Notes: generated by a model from the letters alone, not told the origin. Positions 1-7,471 are shown, counted from the first letter of the stretch. The stretch: 8,138 bases of DNA from an uncultured Prevotella sp. (GCA_900555035.1 USJX01000104.1:1-8138); one strand, 5' to 3'. Translations and numbers: made by a program.

Positions 1-689
1 CTCCTTACATCTTCATGGAGCGTAACGGTATTCATATTATCGACCTCAACAAGACTGTTGCTAAGGTTGACGAGGCTGCTGAGGCCCTCAAGGAAATCGC
101 CAAGACAGGTAAGAAGATCCTGTTTGTCGCTACTAAAAAACAAGCTAAGGATACAGTTGCCGAGAAGGCAGCTTCTATCAATATGCCATACGTAAACGAG
201 CGTTGGGCTGGTGGTATGCTTACCAACTTCCCTACAATCCGTAAGGCCGTTAAGAAAATGACAAACATCGACAAGCTGTTGAACGATGGTACATTCTCTA
301 ACCTCTCAAAGCGCGAGTTGCTGCAGATTAGCCGCCAGCGCGCTAAGTTGGAGAAGAACCTCGGTTCTATCGCTGACTTGACACGTCTCCCAAGCGCACT
401 CTTCGTTGTTGACGTAATGAAGGAGCACATCGCCGTTAAGGAGGCTAACCGTCTTGGTATCCCTGTGTTCGGTATCGTTGATACTAACTCAGATCCAAAG
501 AATATCGACTACGTTATCCCAGCTAACGATGACGCTAAGGACTCAGTAGAGGCTATCCTCGCTGCAGTTTGCGGTGCTATCGCTGAGGGCCTTGAGGAGC
601 GTAAGGCTGAGAAGGCTGACGACAAGGCTGCTGCAGAGCAGAAGGATCAGCCTAAGAAGAAGGCTGCTCGCAAGGACGAGGCTGAGTAA
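1..689 (+). CDS. rpsB: 30S ribosomal protein S2 (uS2), 5'-truncated by the window edge
   Basis: This is a component of the small ribosomal subunit that binds late in 30S assembly and helps hold protein S1. The reading frame is open from the window edge, and the first complete codon is at position 3. The residues before the first ATG (PYIF, then MERNGIHIIDLNKT) align with the family stretch around residues 28-45 of E. coli S2 (PFIFGARNKVHIINLEKT). The ATG at 15 is therefore an internal methionine, and about 28 residues lie outside the window. Other family blocks are visible: KILFVATKKQAKD, NERWAGGMLTNFPTIRK, LPSALFVVDVMKEHIAVKEA and GIPVFGIVDTNSDP. The protein ends in a charged Lys/Ala/Glu-rich tail of about 30 residues beyond the folded domain, which fits Bacteroidota S2 proteins. 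Codon choice is narrow (GCT, AAG, GAG, ATC), as expected for high expression. The next gene is tsf, the usual neighbour of rpsB. Confidence 0.97.
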   Translation, partial: PYIFMERNGIHIIDLNKTVAKVDEAAEALKEIAKTGKKILFVATKKQAKDTVAEKAASINMPYVNERWAGGMLTNFPTIRKAVKKMTNIDKLLNDGTFSNLSKRELLQISRQRAKLEKNLGSIADLTRLPSALFVVDVMKEHIAVKEANRLGIPVFGIVDTNSDPKNIDYVIPANDDAKDSVEAILAAVCGAIAEGLEERKAEKADDKAAAEQKDQPKKKAARKDEAE

Positions 690-710
690 TTAGGCAAACA
701 AAAATATACT

Positions 711-746
711 GGAGCCATTGATTCTGTTTTATGATTCGATGGCTTT
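711..746 (+). terminator. Hairpin between rpsB and tsf, attenuator-like
   Basis: The arms are 713-724 and 733-744, with an 8-base loop (725-732). In RNA they form 10 Watson-Crick pairs, one G-U pair (719/738) and one U-U mismatch (722/735). Two further G-U pairs at the base extend it to 711/746. The 3' side continues TTTAGTACTTTT, a broken rather than continuous T tract. It may be a partial terminator or an RNA-processing and stability element that sets the ratio of S2 to EF-Ts. The fold is directly visible; the role is inference. Confidence 0.5.
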
Positions 747-798
747 AGTACTTTTAAACCAAAGATTATTATTAACTTTTTAATATTAGAAAAATATT

Positions 799-1794
799 AT
801 GGCTGTTTCAATTGAAGATATCAAGAAACTTCGCGCTATGACTGGTGCTGGTCTTGCTGACGTTAAGAAGGCACTCACAGAGGCTGAAGGTGATTTCGAT
901 AAGGCAAAGGAGTTGCTCCGTGAGCGTGGTCTCGCTATCGCTGCCAAGCGTTCTGACCGTGAGACTTCTAACGGTTGCGTGCTCGTTAAGAAGGTTAACG
1001 ATTTCGCTGCTATCATCGCTCTGAAGTGTGAGACTGACTTCGTAGCTAACGGTGCAGACTTCATCAAGTTGACATCTGACATCCTCGACGCTGCTATCGC
1101 TGCCAAGGCTCACAGCCTCGACGAGGTGAAGGCTTTGAAGGTTGGCGAGTCTGATGCTCAGGCTGCTGTTACACAGCGTTCTGGTATCACTGGCGAGAAG
1201 ATGGAGCTCGACGGCTACTGCGTTCTCGAGGGTGACAACATCGAGGTTTACGACCACATGAACAAGCACACTCTCTGTACAATGGTTCAGCTCAACGAGA
1301 ACAACGAGGAGGCTGGTCACAAGGTAGCTATGCAGGTAGCTGCTATGCGCCCTGTAGCTCTTGACGAGTCTTCTGTTTCTGAGGAGACAAAGAAGACAGA
1401 GCTTGAGGTTGCTGTTGCCAAGACTAAGGAGGAGCTCGTAGAGAAGGCTGTTAACGCTGCCTTGAAGAAGGCTGGCATCAACCCTGCTCACGTTGACTCT
1501 GAGGATCACATCGAGAGCAACACTAAGAAGGGTTGGTTGACACCTGAGCAGGCTGAAGAGGCTCGCAACATCAAGAAGACTGTAGGTGAGGAGAAGGCTG
1601 CTTCTTTGAACCCAACTATGATCCAGAACATCGCTAATGGTCGTTTGGCTAAGTTCTTCAAGGAGAACTGCCTCGTTGACCAGGAGTTCCAGTTCGGTGA
1701 TGGCGACAAGCAGACTGTTGCTCAGTATCTCGCTTCTCAGAGCAAGGATCTCAAGATCGTTGCTTACCAGCGCTTTACTCTTGCTGCTGAGTAA
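799..1794 (+). CDS. tsf: Elongation factor Ts
   Basis: EF-Ts is the cytoplasmic guanine nucleotide exchange factor that recharges EF-Tu with GTP. The N-terminal UBA-like module (about residues 1-50) carries the family pattern IKKLRAMTGAGLADVKKAL. The exchange motif TDFV is at residues 79-82, so Asp80 and Phe81 stand at the same positions as the E. coli residues that push into EF-Tu. The dimerisation and C-terminal modules follow (HKVAMQVAAMRP near 174-185; QTVAQYLAS near 305-313). At 331 residues it is longer than the roughly 283 of E. coli. The extra length is mainly a charged, helix-prone insertion around residues 207-272, before the conserved MIQNIANGRLAKFFKE; to my knowledge such long forms are usual in Bacteroidales. 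The start is the ATG preceded by the A-rich GAAAAATATT, with no Shine-Dalgarno sequence. It follows rpsB after 109 bases and is closed by a strong terminator. Codon bias matches rpsB. Confidence 0.98.
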   Translation: MAVSIEDIKKLRAMTGAGLADVKKALTEAEGDFDKAKELLRERGLAIAAKRSDRETSNGCVLVKKVNDFAAIIALKCETDFVANGADFIKLTSDILDAAIAAKAHSLDEVKALKVGESDAQAAVTQRSGITGEKMELDGYCVLEGDNIEVYDHMNKHTLCTMVQLNENNEEAGHKVAMQVAAMRPVALDESSVSEETKKTELEVAVAKTKEELVEKAVNAALKKAGINPAHVDSEDHIESNTKKGWLTPEQAEEARNIKKTVGEEKAASLNPTMIQNIANGRLAKFFKENCLVDQEFQFGDGDKQTVAQYLASQSKDLKIVAYQRFTLAAE

Positions 1795-1846
1795 TCATTA
1801 CTCAAAAGCAAGCATTAATTTGACTTATAGTTAAATTAGAATATCC

Positions 1847-1898
1847 GGGAGTTATGGAGTTAAAGCTTAGCTTTGCTTCTAACTCCCATTTATTTTTT
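1847..1898 (+). terminator. Strong intrinsic terminator after tsf
   Basis: A perfect 8-base outer stem (GGGAGTTA at 1847-1854 with TAACTCCC at 1880-1887) continues inward through GGAG/CTTC and TAAAGC/GCTTTG to a TTA loop, with two single-base bulges on the 5' arm. A T-rich run (ATTTATTTTTTAT) follows directly. It lies 52 bases after the tsf stop codon and ends 18 bases before the start of the next gene. It most likely ends the rpsB-tsf transcript, with an unknown degree of read-through into the next genes. Confidence 0.88.
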
Positions 1899-1916
1899 AT
1901 ATATATTTTGGGGGTT

Positions 1917-2534
1917 ATGAAGATATTTGCTATCGGTATGAACTATACCGAACACAATAAATCGCTACATGGAACGTTATTTAAACCAGAGCGTCCTGTT
2001 ATTTTTACCAAGGCCGACTCGGCGTTGCTGAACAACGGCAAGCCTTTCTTCATCCCGGATCATCTGGGAAGAATTGAGTATGAAACTGAGTTGGTGGTGC
2101 GCATCTGCAAGCTGGGCAAGACCATTCCGCAGCGTTTTGCCCATCGCTACTATGATGCAGTGACCGTGGGCATCGACTTTACGGCACGCGAGATGCAGAA
2201 GAAACTGAGAGAGGCTGGACAGCCATGGGAACTTGCCAAGGGCTTTGACGGCTCAGCCGCTATCGGCGAATGGGTGGATATCCAGAAGTTCCGTGACATC
2301 CAGGCCATCCATTTCCATCTCAACATCAATGGTGAAAATGTACAGGAAGGCTGTTCGAGCGATATGCTCTACAAGGTGGATGAGATTATCTCGTACATCA
2401 GCCAGTACTTCACGCTGAAGACAGGCGACCTGCTCTATACGGGTTGTCCTACTGGTTGCGGTCCGGTGAAGATTGACGACCACCTGGAGGGTTATCTGGA
2501 AGATAGAAAGGTACTCGACTTTCATTGTAAATAA
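1917..2534 (+). CDS. Fumarylacetoacetate hydrolase (FAH) family protein
   Basis: This is a 205-residue, single-domain member of the FAH superfamily, a group of metal-dependent enzymes that hydrolyse, decarboxylate or isomerise 2-oxo or enol acids. The Mg/Mn ligands expected in the family are present: Glu56 and Glu58 in YETELVV, and Asp87 in VGIDFTAREMQ. Lys108 (AKGFDGSAAIG) and the C-terminal block TGCPTGCGPV (175-184) also fit the fold. The substrate cannot be read from the sequence; relatives are labelled FAHD1-like acylpyruvase/oxaloacetate decarboxylase or 2-hydroxyhepta-2,4-dienedioate isomerase. I chose the ATG at 1917 because the protein then begins MKIFAIGMNYTEHNK, the normal family start. 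The in-frame ATG at 1854 would add 21 residues encoded by the terminator hairpin and its T tract. Two cysteines (177 and 181) sit where relatives I recall have Thr and Val. There is no signal peptide, so it is cytoplasmic. It lies 51 bases before porU. Confidence 0.9.
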   Translation: MKIFAIGMNYTEHNKSLHGTLFKPERPVIFTKADSALLNNGKPFFIPDHLGRIEYETELVVRICKLGKTIPQRFAHRYYDAVTVGIDFTAREMQKKLREAGQPWELAKGFDGSAAIGEWVDIQKFRDIQAIHFHLNINGENVQEGCSSDMLYKVDEIISYISQYFTLKTGDLLYTGCPTGCGPVKIDDHLEGYLEDRKVLDFHCK

Positions 2535-2544
2535 CTGACTTGAA

Positions 2545-2558
2545 ATCCCCTTGGGGAT
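2545..2558 (+). other. Short GC-rich inverted repeat before porU
   Basis: ATCCCCTTGGGGAT has perfect 6-base arms, which would give a compact hairpin with a 2- to 4-base loop. It lies between the FAH stop codon and the porU start, with no T tract after it, so it is not a terminator. It might affect translation or stability of the porU message, or be chance. Confidence 0.3.
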
Positions 2559-2585
2559 GGATCTAAAATCCTGTAGTAGGAATAT

Positions 2586-5500
2586 ATGGACAATAATAAG
2601 ATTTGGAAGTTTTTCGGACTTTGGTTGTGCCTCGTGGCGTTGGCAATGCCAGCATCGGCACAGAAATTCTTTAACCTCACCTCGCAAGAGGTGAAGGTAG
2701 ATTCGGTGTTGCCTCAATTTGTGTATTCCTTCCCCTTGAAGGGGGCTTATCAAGACTCTATTTATACGGTAGAGGTTAAATATCCGGAGTTTGTGGATAT
2801 GCCGGCTACCGATATTGTGAACTATAACCGTCTCTCAGGGGCTGCGCTCCCTGAGCAGGTGGCTATTAACCAGCAGGTTACTGAATGCAGAAAGGAGGGC
2901 GTGCTGGTTGTTACTTTCTCTCCTTTGGTATTCCGAAACAATCGTTATCAGGCGTTGGCGAGCTTCATGCTGGATGTGAAAGCCCGTCCGCTGAAGCGTG
3001 CCCAGCTCAAGGCTCGCCAGCTGACCCGTGCCGATGGAGAGAATCATTCCATCTATGCCGACCACTCGGTGCTGGCAAACGGAAGATGGGCTAAGATTAG
3101 AGTGAAGGAAACGGGAGTATATCAGCTGACTGCCGATGTGGTGCGACGTGCCGGATTTACCGATATCAATAAGGTGAAAATCTATGGATATGGCGGAAAT
3201 CTGCAAAACGAGGCCCTTTATGCAGACTATCTCAAGAAAACTGACGACCTGAAGGAGGTGAAACAGTGTGTGGTAGATGGAAAGCATTATTTCTATGCAC
3301 GTGGACCTGTGAGCTGGCAAAATGACAAGCGTATCAGAAATCCATATTCTGACTATGGCTATTATTTCATTACCCAGACAGATGAGGCACCAGCCCTGGT
3401 AGATTCGGCTGCCTTTGTGCTTGCCAACTATCCGAAGAGTGAACATTATCACTCGCTCTATGAGGTGGATAGCTACAGCTGGTTCCCGGGAGGAAGAAAT
3501 CTGTATCATCCTACTGCGGTGAATGTGGGGGAAACCCAGCGTGTGGTAATCACCAACCAGACAGGAGGAACCGATAGGAAACTGACGGTGGCTGTGAGTG
3601 CTGGTGTTAACAGTACGGTTTCAATCTTGAGGAATGAAACCGTGTTGGGAAAACTCACACTGACTTTGCCTGTCGATAAATCTGATGGCGGTTCTTATGC
3701 CAAGGGTGTAGTGGCGAGCAACTCTTTCTTCCTGTCTGACTCTACGGCGAAGGACACCATCACCATCAAGCCGCTAACGGGAGGTCCGGTGCGTCTGGAC
3801 TATATATCCGTGGCTTATGATGATGCCATTCCGTTTATCGGATTCGGCAAGCAGGTGCCGGCGGCGGAGTATGTATATGGCATTACCAACCAGGATCATC
3901 ATGCTGACCCATTGGCAGATATGGTTATCATCATCCCTACATCCCAGAAACTGCTGAAGCAGGCACAGAGACTGAAGGAATTCCATGAAAGTCATGACAG
4001 TCTTCGTGTGAACATCGTTCCGGCAGATGAACTTTACAATGAGTTTTCCAGTGGAACGCCTGATGCCAATGCCTATCGCCGCTATCTGAGAATGCTGACC
4101 GACAAGGCAACCAAGGTGGAAGACATGCCAAAGTATCTTCTGCTCTTTGGCGACTGCGTGTGGGACAACCGTATGCTTACATCCGATTGCCGCAACCTGA
4201 ATCCGGATGACTTTTTGCTCTGTCATGAGAGCGAAGACTCGTTCAGTGAGGTATATTGCTACGTGAGTGACAGTTGGCTAGGTATCATAGGCGAAGGCAA
4301 GGGTGGAGACCCTCGTACAGAGTTGCAGGATATAGCCGTGGGAAGATTCCCGGTGACAACGGCTGCAGAGGCAAAGATCTTGGTTGACAAGACCATCAAC
4401 TACATGAAGAACGAGAATGCTGGAGCTTGGCAGAATATCCTGATGTTCATGGGTGATGATGGCAACAACAATCTCCACATGATTGATGCCAACGATGTGG
4501 CTGATGATGTGGCTAAACTCTATCCTGACTATCTGGTGAAAAAAGTGATGTGGGATGCTTATACCCGCGAGACATCTTCTACGGGTAATACTTATCCGGA
4601 AGTGACGAGAATCATCAAGCAGCAGCAGAATGCGGGTGCCCTGATCATGGACTATGCTGGACACGGAAGCCAGACTTATATCTCGCATGAGGGTGTACTC
4701 AAGATTAATGATTTCGAAGAGTTCCGCAATGCCAATCTGCCTTTGTGGGTGACGGCTTCCTGTGACATCATGCCATTTGATGGCGTGGTTTCTACGGTTG
4801 GCGAGACCGCCTTGCTGAATGCAAATGGAGGAGCTGTGGCTTTCTATGGTACCACACGTACCGTGTTTGCCCGGGAGAACAAGTATATTAACCGTGCATT
4901 CATGCGCCGTGTGTTGAGCACGGTGAATGGCAAGCCTATCACCATCGGTGAGGCGCATCGACTGGCTCAGAACGACGTGATAACGGGAGCGGCAAAAGAG
5001 GGCGAGAGCGATCGTACGCAAAACCACCTGCAATATTCATTGCTCGGTGACCCAGCCTTATCGCTTAACTTCCCAACCATGAAGGTGGTATTGGATTCCA
5101 TCAACGGTATAGCCTGTGAGCGGACTGATACCCTACCGAAAATGAAGGCAGGTTCGATAGTCAGGATTGCCGGACATATAGAGGGAAAAACTGATTATCA
5201 GGGTGTTGTTACGGCAACCGTGAGAGATTCCAAGGACCTCATCACCTGCAAGAGGAATGATAAGAAAGAGGCGGAAAAGGCCTTCCAGTTCTATGACCGC
5301 CAGAAAACGCTTTATCTGGGTTCTGACAGTGTATCGAACGGAAAGTTCGCCTTTAGCTTTGCCGTTCCGAAGGATATCAACTATTCGGATGCATCGGGCT
5401 TGATAAGCCTTTATGCCATCAATAACGACAAAACGTTGAGAGCTCATGGATATAGTGAGAATTTCACGGTGGGTGGTAGCGTGGAGGCTAGAAATGACTC

Positions 5501-6155
5501 CATCGGTCCGTCTATCTACTGTTACCTCAACTCGCCATCGTTTGTGAATGGAGGCAATGTGAATACCACTCCATTCTTTGTGGCTAAACTGTCGGACAAG
5601 GATGGTATCAATGCTGCAGGTAGCGGTATCGGCCATGACCTGCAGCTGGTGATAGACGGCGAGATGACGCAGACGTATAATCTCAATGATCATTTCACCT
5701 ACGATTTTGGTACTTATACCAGTGGCTCAACCTATTATAGTATTCCAGAACTGACACCGGGCAAGCACACACTTACCTTCAGGGCTTGGGATATTCAGAA
5801 CAACAGTTCTACTACTACGCTCAACTTCAACGTGGTATCAGGATTGAAGCCATCGCTCTTCGATATCGGTGTTACTGAGAATCCGGCGAAGACATCTACT
5901 ACCTTCATCGTATCGCACGATAGAAGAGAGAGTAACATGGATGTGGTAATCGAACTCTTTGATGCATCGGGAAGAATGCTCTGGCGCCATGCAGAAAGTG
6001 GAATCCCTGCATCTGATACCTATACCTTGACGTGGAACCTCTCGGTAGATGGCGGACGACCATTGGGCACAGGTGTCTATCTGTATAGGGTGAAGGTGGC
6101 GTCAGACGGAAGCAGCTACACTTCGAAGACCCGAAAACTGATTGTGGTCAGATAA
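2586..6155 (+). CDS. porU: Type IX secretion system sortase PorU (C25 gingipain-like peptidase)
   Basis: PorU is the cell-surface transpeptidase of the T9SS. It removes the C-terminal signal domain from exported cargo and joins the cargo to anionic lipopolysaccharide. A Sec signal peptide is clear, with a hydrophobic core at residues 8-21 and likely cleavage after ASA at residue 25. The PorU N-terminal block follows (SVLANGRWAKIRVKETGVYQ, 161-180). The C25 peptidase domain spans about 446-830, from DMVIIIPTSQKLLKQA to YSLLGDPALSL. It includes YLLLFGDCVWDNR (517-529) and the catalytic pair: His693 in MDYAGHGSQTY and Cys726 in LWVTASCD. Ig-like beta domains follow, and the last ~90 residues form a T9SS-type C-terminal domain (ENPAKTSTTF..., GVYLYRVKVASDG, ending KLIVVR). 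PorU is known to keep this domain, in contrast to cargo. The length of 1189 is close to P. gingivalis PorU (about 1158). A C25 cargo protease would be an alternative, but the adjacent porV argues for PorU. Confidence 0.95.
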   Translation: MDNNKIWKFFGLWLCLVALAMPASAQKFFNLTSQEVKVDSVLPQFVYSFPLKGAYQDSIYTVEVKYPEFVDMPATDIVNYNRLSGAALPEQVAINQQVTECRKEGVLVVTFSPLVFRNNRYQALASFMLDVKARPLKRAQLKARQLTRADGENHSIYADHSVLANGRWAKIRVKETGVYQLTADVVRRAGFTDINKVKIYGYGGNLQNEALYADYLKKTDDLKEVKQCVVDGKHYFYARGPVSWQNDKRIRNPYSDYGYYFITQTDEAPALVDSAAFVLANYPKSEHYHSLYEVDSYSWFPGGRNLYHPTAVNVGETQRVVITNQTGGTDRKLTVAVSAGVNSTVSILRNETVLGKLTLTLPVDKSDGGSYAKGVVASNSFFLSDSTAKDTITIKPLTGGPVRLDYISVAYDDAIPFIGFGKQVPAAEYVYGITNQDHHADPLADMVIIIPTSQKLLKQAQRLKEFHESHDSLRVNIVPADELYNEFSSGTPDANAYRRYLRMLTDKATKVEDMPKYLLLFGDCVWDNRMLTSDCRNLNPDDFLLCHESEDSFSEVYCYVSDSWLGIIGEGKGGDPRTELQDIAVGRFPVTTAAEAKILVDKTINYMKNENAGAWQNILMFMGDDGNNNLHMIDANDVADDVAKLYPDYLVKKVMWDAYTRETSSTGNTYPEVTRIIKQQQNAGALIMDYAGHGSQTYISHEGVLKINDFEEFRNANLPLWVTASCDIMPFDGVVSTVGETALLNANGGAVAFYGTTRTVFARENKYINRAFMRRVLSTVNGKPITIGEAHRLAQNDVITGAAKEGESDRTQNHLQYSLLGDPALSLNFPTMKVVLDSINGIACERTDTLPKMKAGSIVRIAGHIEGKTDYQGVVTATVRDSKDLITCKRNDKKEAEKAFQFYDRQKTLYLGSDSVSNGKFAFSFAVPKDINYSDASGLISLYAINNDKTLRAHGYSENFTVGGSVEARNDSIGPSIYCYLNSPSFVNGGNVNTTPFFVAKLSDKDGINAAGSGIGHDLQLVIDGEMTQTYNLNDHFTYDFGTYTSGSTYYSIPELTPGKHTLTFRAWDIQNNSSTTTLNFNVVSGLKPSLFDIGVTENPAKTSTTFIVSHDRRESNMDVVIELFDASGRMLWRHAESGIPASDTYTLTWNLSVDGGRPLGTGVYLYRVKVASDGSSYTSKTRKLIVVR

Positions 6156-6199
6156 GGTATAGAATGAATATAAAGATTTAAAATAAAAATATAAGTAAT

Positions 6200-7387
6200 A
6201 TGAATAGAAGAATATTCAAGATATTCGCCATTGGCCTGCTTTCGGTATTCTCGCTGAATGCACATGCCGGTGACGATGATACGAAAGAAACTCTTTTCAA
6301 CCCAGTGAACTATGCGGTCATCTCTCAGACCATTGCTCCTGATGCCCGTGGTGGCGGTTTGGGTGACGTGGGTGTTGCTACCGATCCGGATGTGAACTCG
6401 CAGTATTGGAACCCAGCCAAGTATCCGTTTACGATTTCAAGAGCAGGTGTGTCTTTGAACTTTACTCCATGGTTGCGCTCCTTGGTCAACGATATGAACC
6501 TGGCATATCTGTCGGGTTACTATCGCATCGGAGACTATAGTGCCGTATCAGCCTCTCTCCGTTATTTCAACATGGGTGAGGTATATACCAGTGATCCTGC
6601 TGTGAACTCCAATGCCATGACCATCAACCCATACGAGATGTCGCTGGATGTGGCTTACTCTATGATGCTTAGCGAGAAGTTCTCTCTGGCTGCAGCTATC
6701 CGCTGGATTTATTCCGACTTGCGTTTCGACTATACGGAGGAGAACTCTCCTGCTTCAGCCTTTGCTGCCGATATTGCTGCTTATTATCAGAACTATATCA
6801 ATATCGGACCACGTGAGTGCCAGTTGGGTGTGGGTTTGAATATCTCTAACATCGGTAGTAAGATTACCTTCAGCGGTAAAGAGTATGGTGAGTTTTTGCC
6901 AACCAACATGCGTCTGGGTGCATCCCTGATGGTTCCTATCGATGAGTACAACCGCTTTACCATCTCTGCCGATGCCAATAAGTACCTGGTTCCTACCGTT
7001 CCTGCTCAGAAAGAGGGTGAGGATGTCTCGGAATATAACGACCGTGTGCACCGTGAGTATAATGATATTTCGGGTATCAGCGGTATCTTCAAGAGTTTCA
7101 GCGATGCTCCTGGCGGTTTCAAGGAGGAGCTGGAGGAAATCAACTATGGTTTAGGTGCTGAATATATCTATAACGATAAGTTTGCGCTCCGTGCCGGTTA
7201 TCACCATGAGAGCCAGAGCAAGGGTAACCGTAAGTATTTCACCGTGGGAGCCGGTTTCAAGATGAACGTCTTCTCATTGGATGCTGCCTATGTGGTGGCT
7301 ACAGCCAAGAGTAACCCATTGGACCAGACCTTGCGCTTTACCCTATCATTCGATATGGATGGCTTGAAGGACCTCTTTAAGCGATAG
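6200..7387 (+). CDS. porV: Type IX secretion system outer membrane protein PorV (LptO)
   Basis: PorV is an outer-membrane beta-barrel of the FadL-like class. In the T9SS it collects cargo leaving the translocon by its C-terminal signal domain and delivers it to PorU. Residues 1-23 form a signal peptide (basic MNRRIFK, hydrophobic core, cleavage after AHA). The family signature at 46-75 is very clear: APDARGGGLGDVGVATDPDV followed by NSQYWNPAKY. Alternating amphipathic strands run through the rest, ending in FALRAGYHHES, YFTVGAGFKMN, LDAAYVVATA and LRFTLSF, then an 11-residue tail. A charged segment with many Glu and Asp at about 270-313 probably forms a loop rather than a strand. The length of 395 is typical for PorV. 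It starts 44 bases after the porU stop in an A-rich context with no visible terminator or promoter, so co-transcription with porU is likely. Adjacent porU and porV are also found in Porphyromonas gingivalis. Confidence 0.95.
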   Translation: MNRRIFKIFAIGLLSVFSLNAHAGDDDTKETLFNPVNYAVISQTIAPDARGGGLGDVGVATDPDVNSQYWNPAKYPFTISRAGVSLNFTPWLRSLVNDMNLAYLSGYYRIGDYSAVSASLRYFNMGEVYTSDPAVNSNAMTINPYEMSLDVAYSMMLSEKFSLAAAIRWIYSDLRFDYTEENSPASAFAADIAAYYQNYINIGPRECQLGVGLNISNIGSKITFSGKEYGEFLPTNMRLGASLMVPIDEYNRFTISADANKYLVPTVPAQKEGEDVSEYNDRVHREYNDISGISGIFKSFSDAPGGFKEELEEINYGLGAEYIYNDKFALRAGYHHESQSKGNRKYFTVGAGFKMNVFSLDAAYVVATAKSNPLDQTLRFTLSFDMDGLKDLFKR

Positions 7388-7396
7388 TTCTTTAAG

Positions 7397-7452
7397 TTAA
7401 TTGTTAATAGTTCATAGTTGATAATTCATAGTTGATAGTCAATAATTTATAG
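7397..7452. repeat. Eight imperfect 7-base tandem repeats (TTNATAG)
   Basis: Read in steps of seven, the stretch is TTAATTG, TTAATAG, TTCATAG, TTGATAA, TTCATAG, TTGATAG, TCAATAA, TTTATAG. As 14-base units it is four copies, of which 7411-7423 and 7425-7437 share 13 identical bases. Because the period is not a multiple of three, the TAG and TAA put stop codons in all three forward frames. It lies in the porV-ispF gap. Similar AT-rich heptamer runs occur, as I recall, in many Bacteroides and Prevotella intergenic regions; their function is not established. Confidence 0.8.
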
Positions 7453-7457
7453 ATGTT

Positions 7458-7462
7458 GGGAG
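7458..7462 (+). promoter_or_regulatory. Possible Shine-Dalgarno sequence for ispF
   Basis: GGGAG lies 9 bases before the ispF ATG. No other gene in the window has such a purine-rich, well-placed motif, and Bacteroidota generally rely little on Shine-Dalgarno pairing. It supports the start at 7472 but could be chance. Confidence 0.4.
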
Positions 7463-7471
7463 AAATATAAT

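Noticed and set aside
699..706. Minus-strand TATTTTTG, a match to the -7 box, which could drive antisense RNA over rpsB
   Set aside because: No TTTG on the minus strand lies about 20 bases upstream of it, and the region is AT-rich, where single boxes occur by chance.
808..1509. Minus-strand open frame of 233 codons over tsf
   Set aside because: It is a product of the strongly biased codon use of tsf. The protein is Leu/Ser/Val-rich without recognisable motifs.
1815..1822. TTAATTTG as a promoter -7 box upstream of the FAH gene
   Set aside because: It has one mismatch to TAnnTTTG and no TTTG about 20 bases upstream, and transcripts from it would run into the tsf terminator.
2253..2753. Minus-strand open frame of 166 codons across the FAH-porU junction
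   Set aside because: It lies antisense to two clearly conserved genes, including the PorU signal peptide. Its translation shows no family motif, and no promoter is visible.
4278..5033. Minus-strand open frame of 251 codons inside porU
   Set aside because: It is opposite the most conserved part of the C25 domain, has low-complexity His/Ile/Ser-rich translation and matches no family I recognise.
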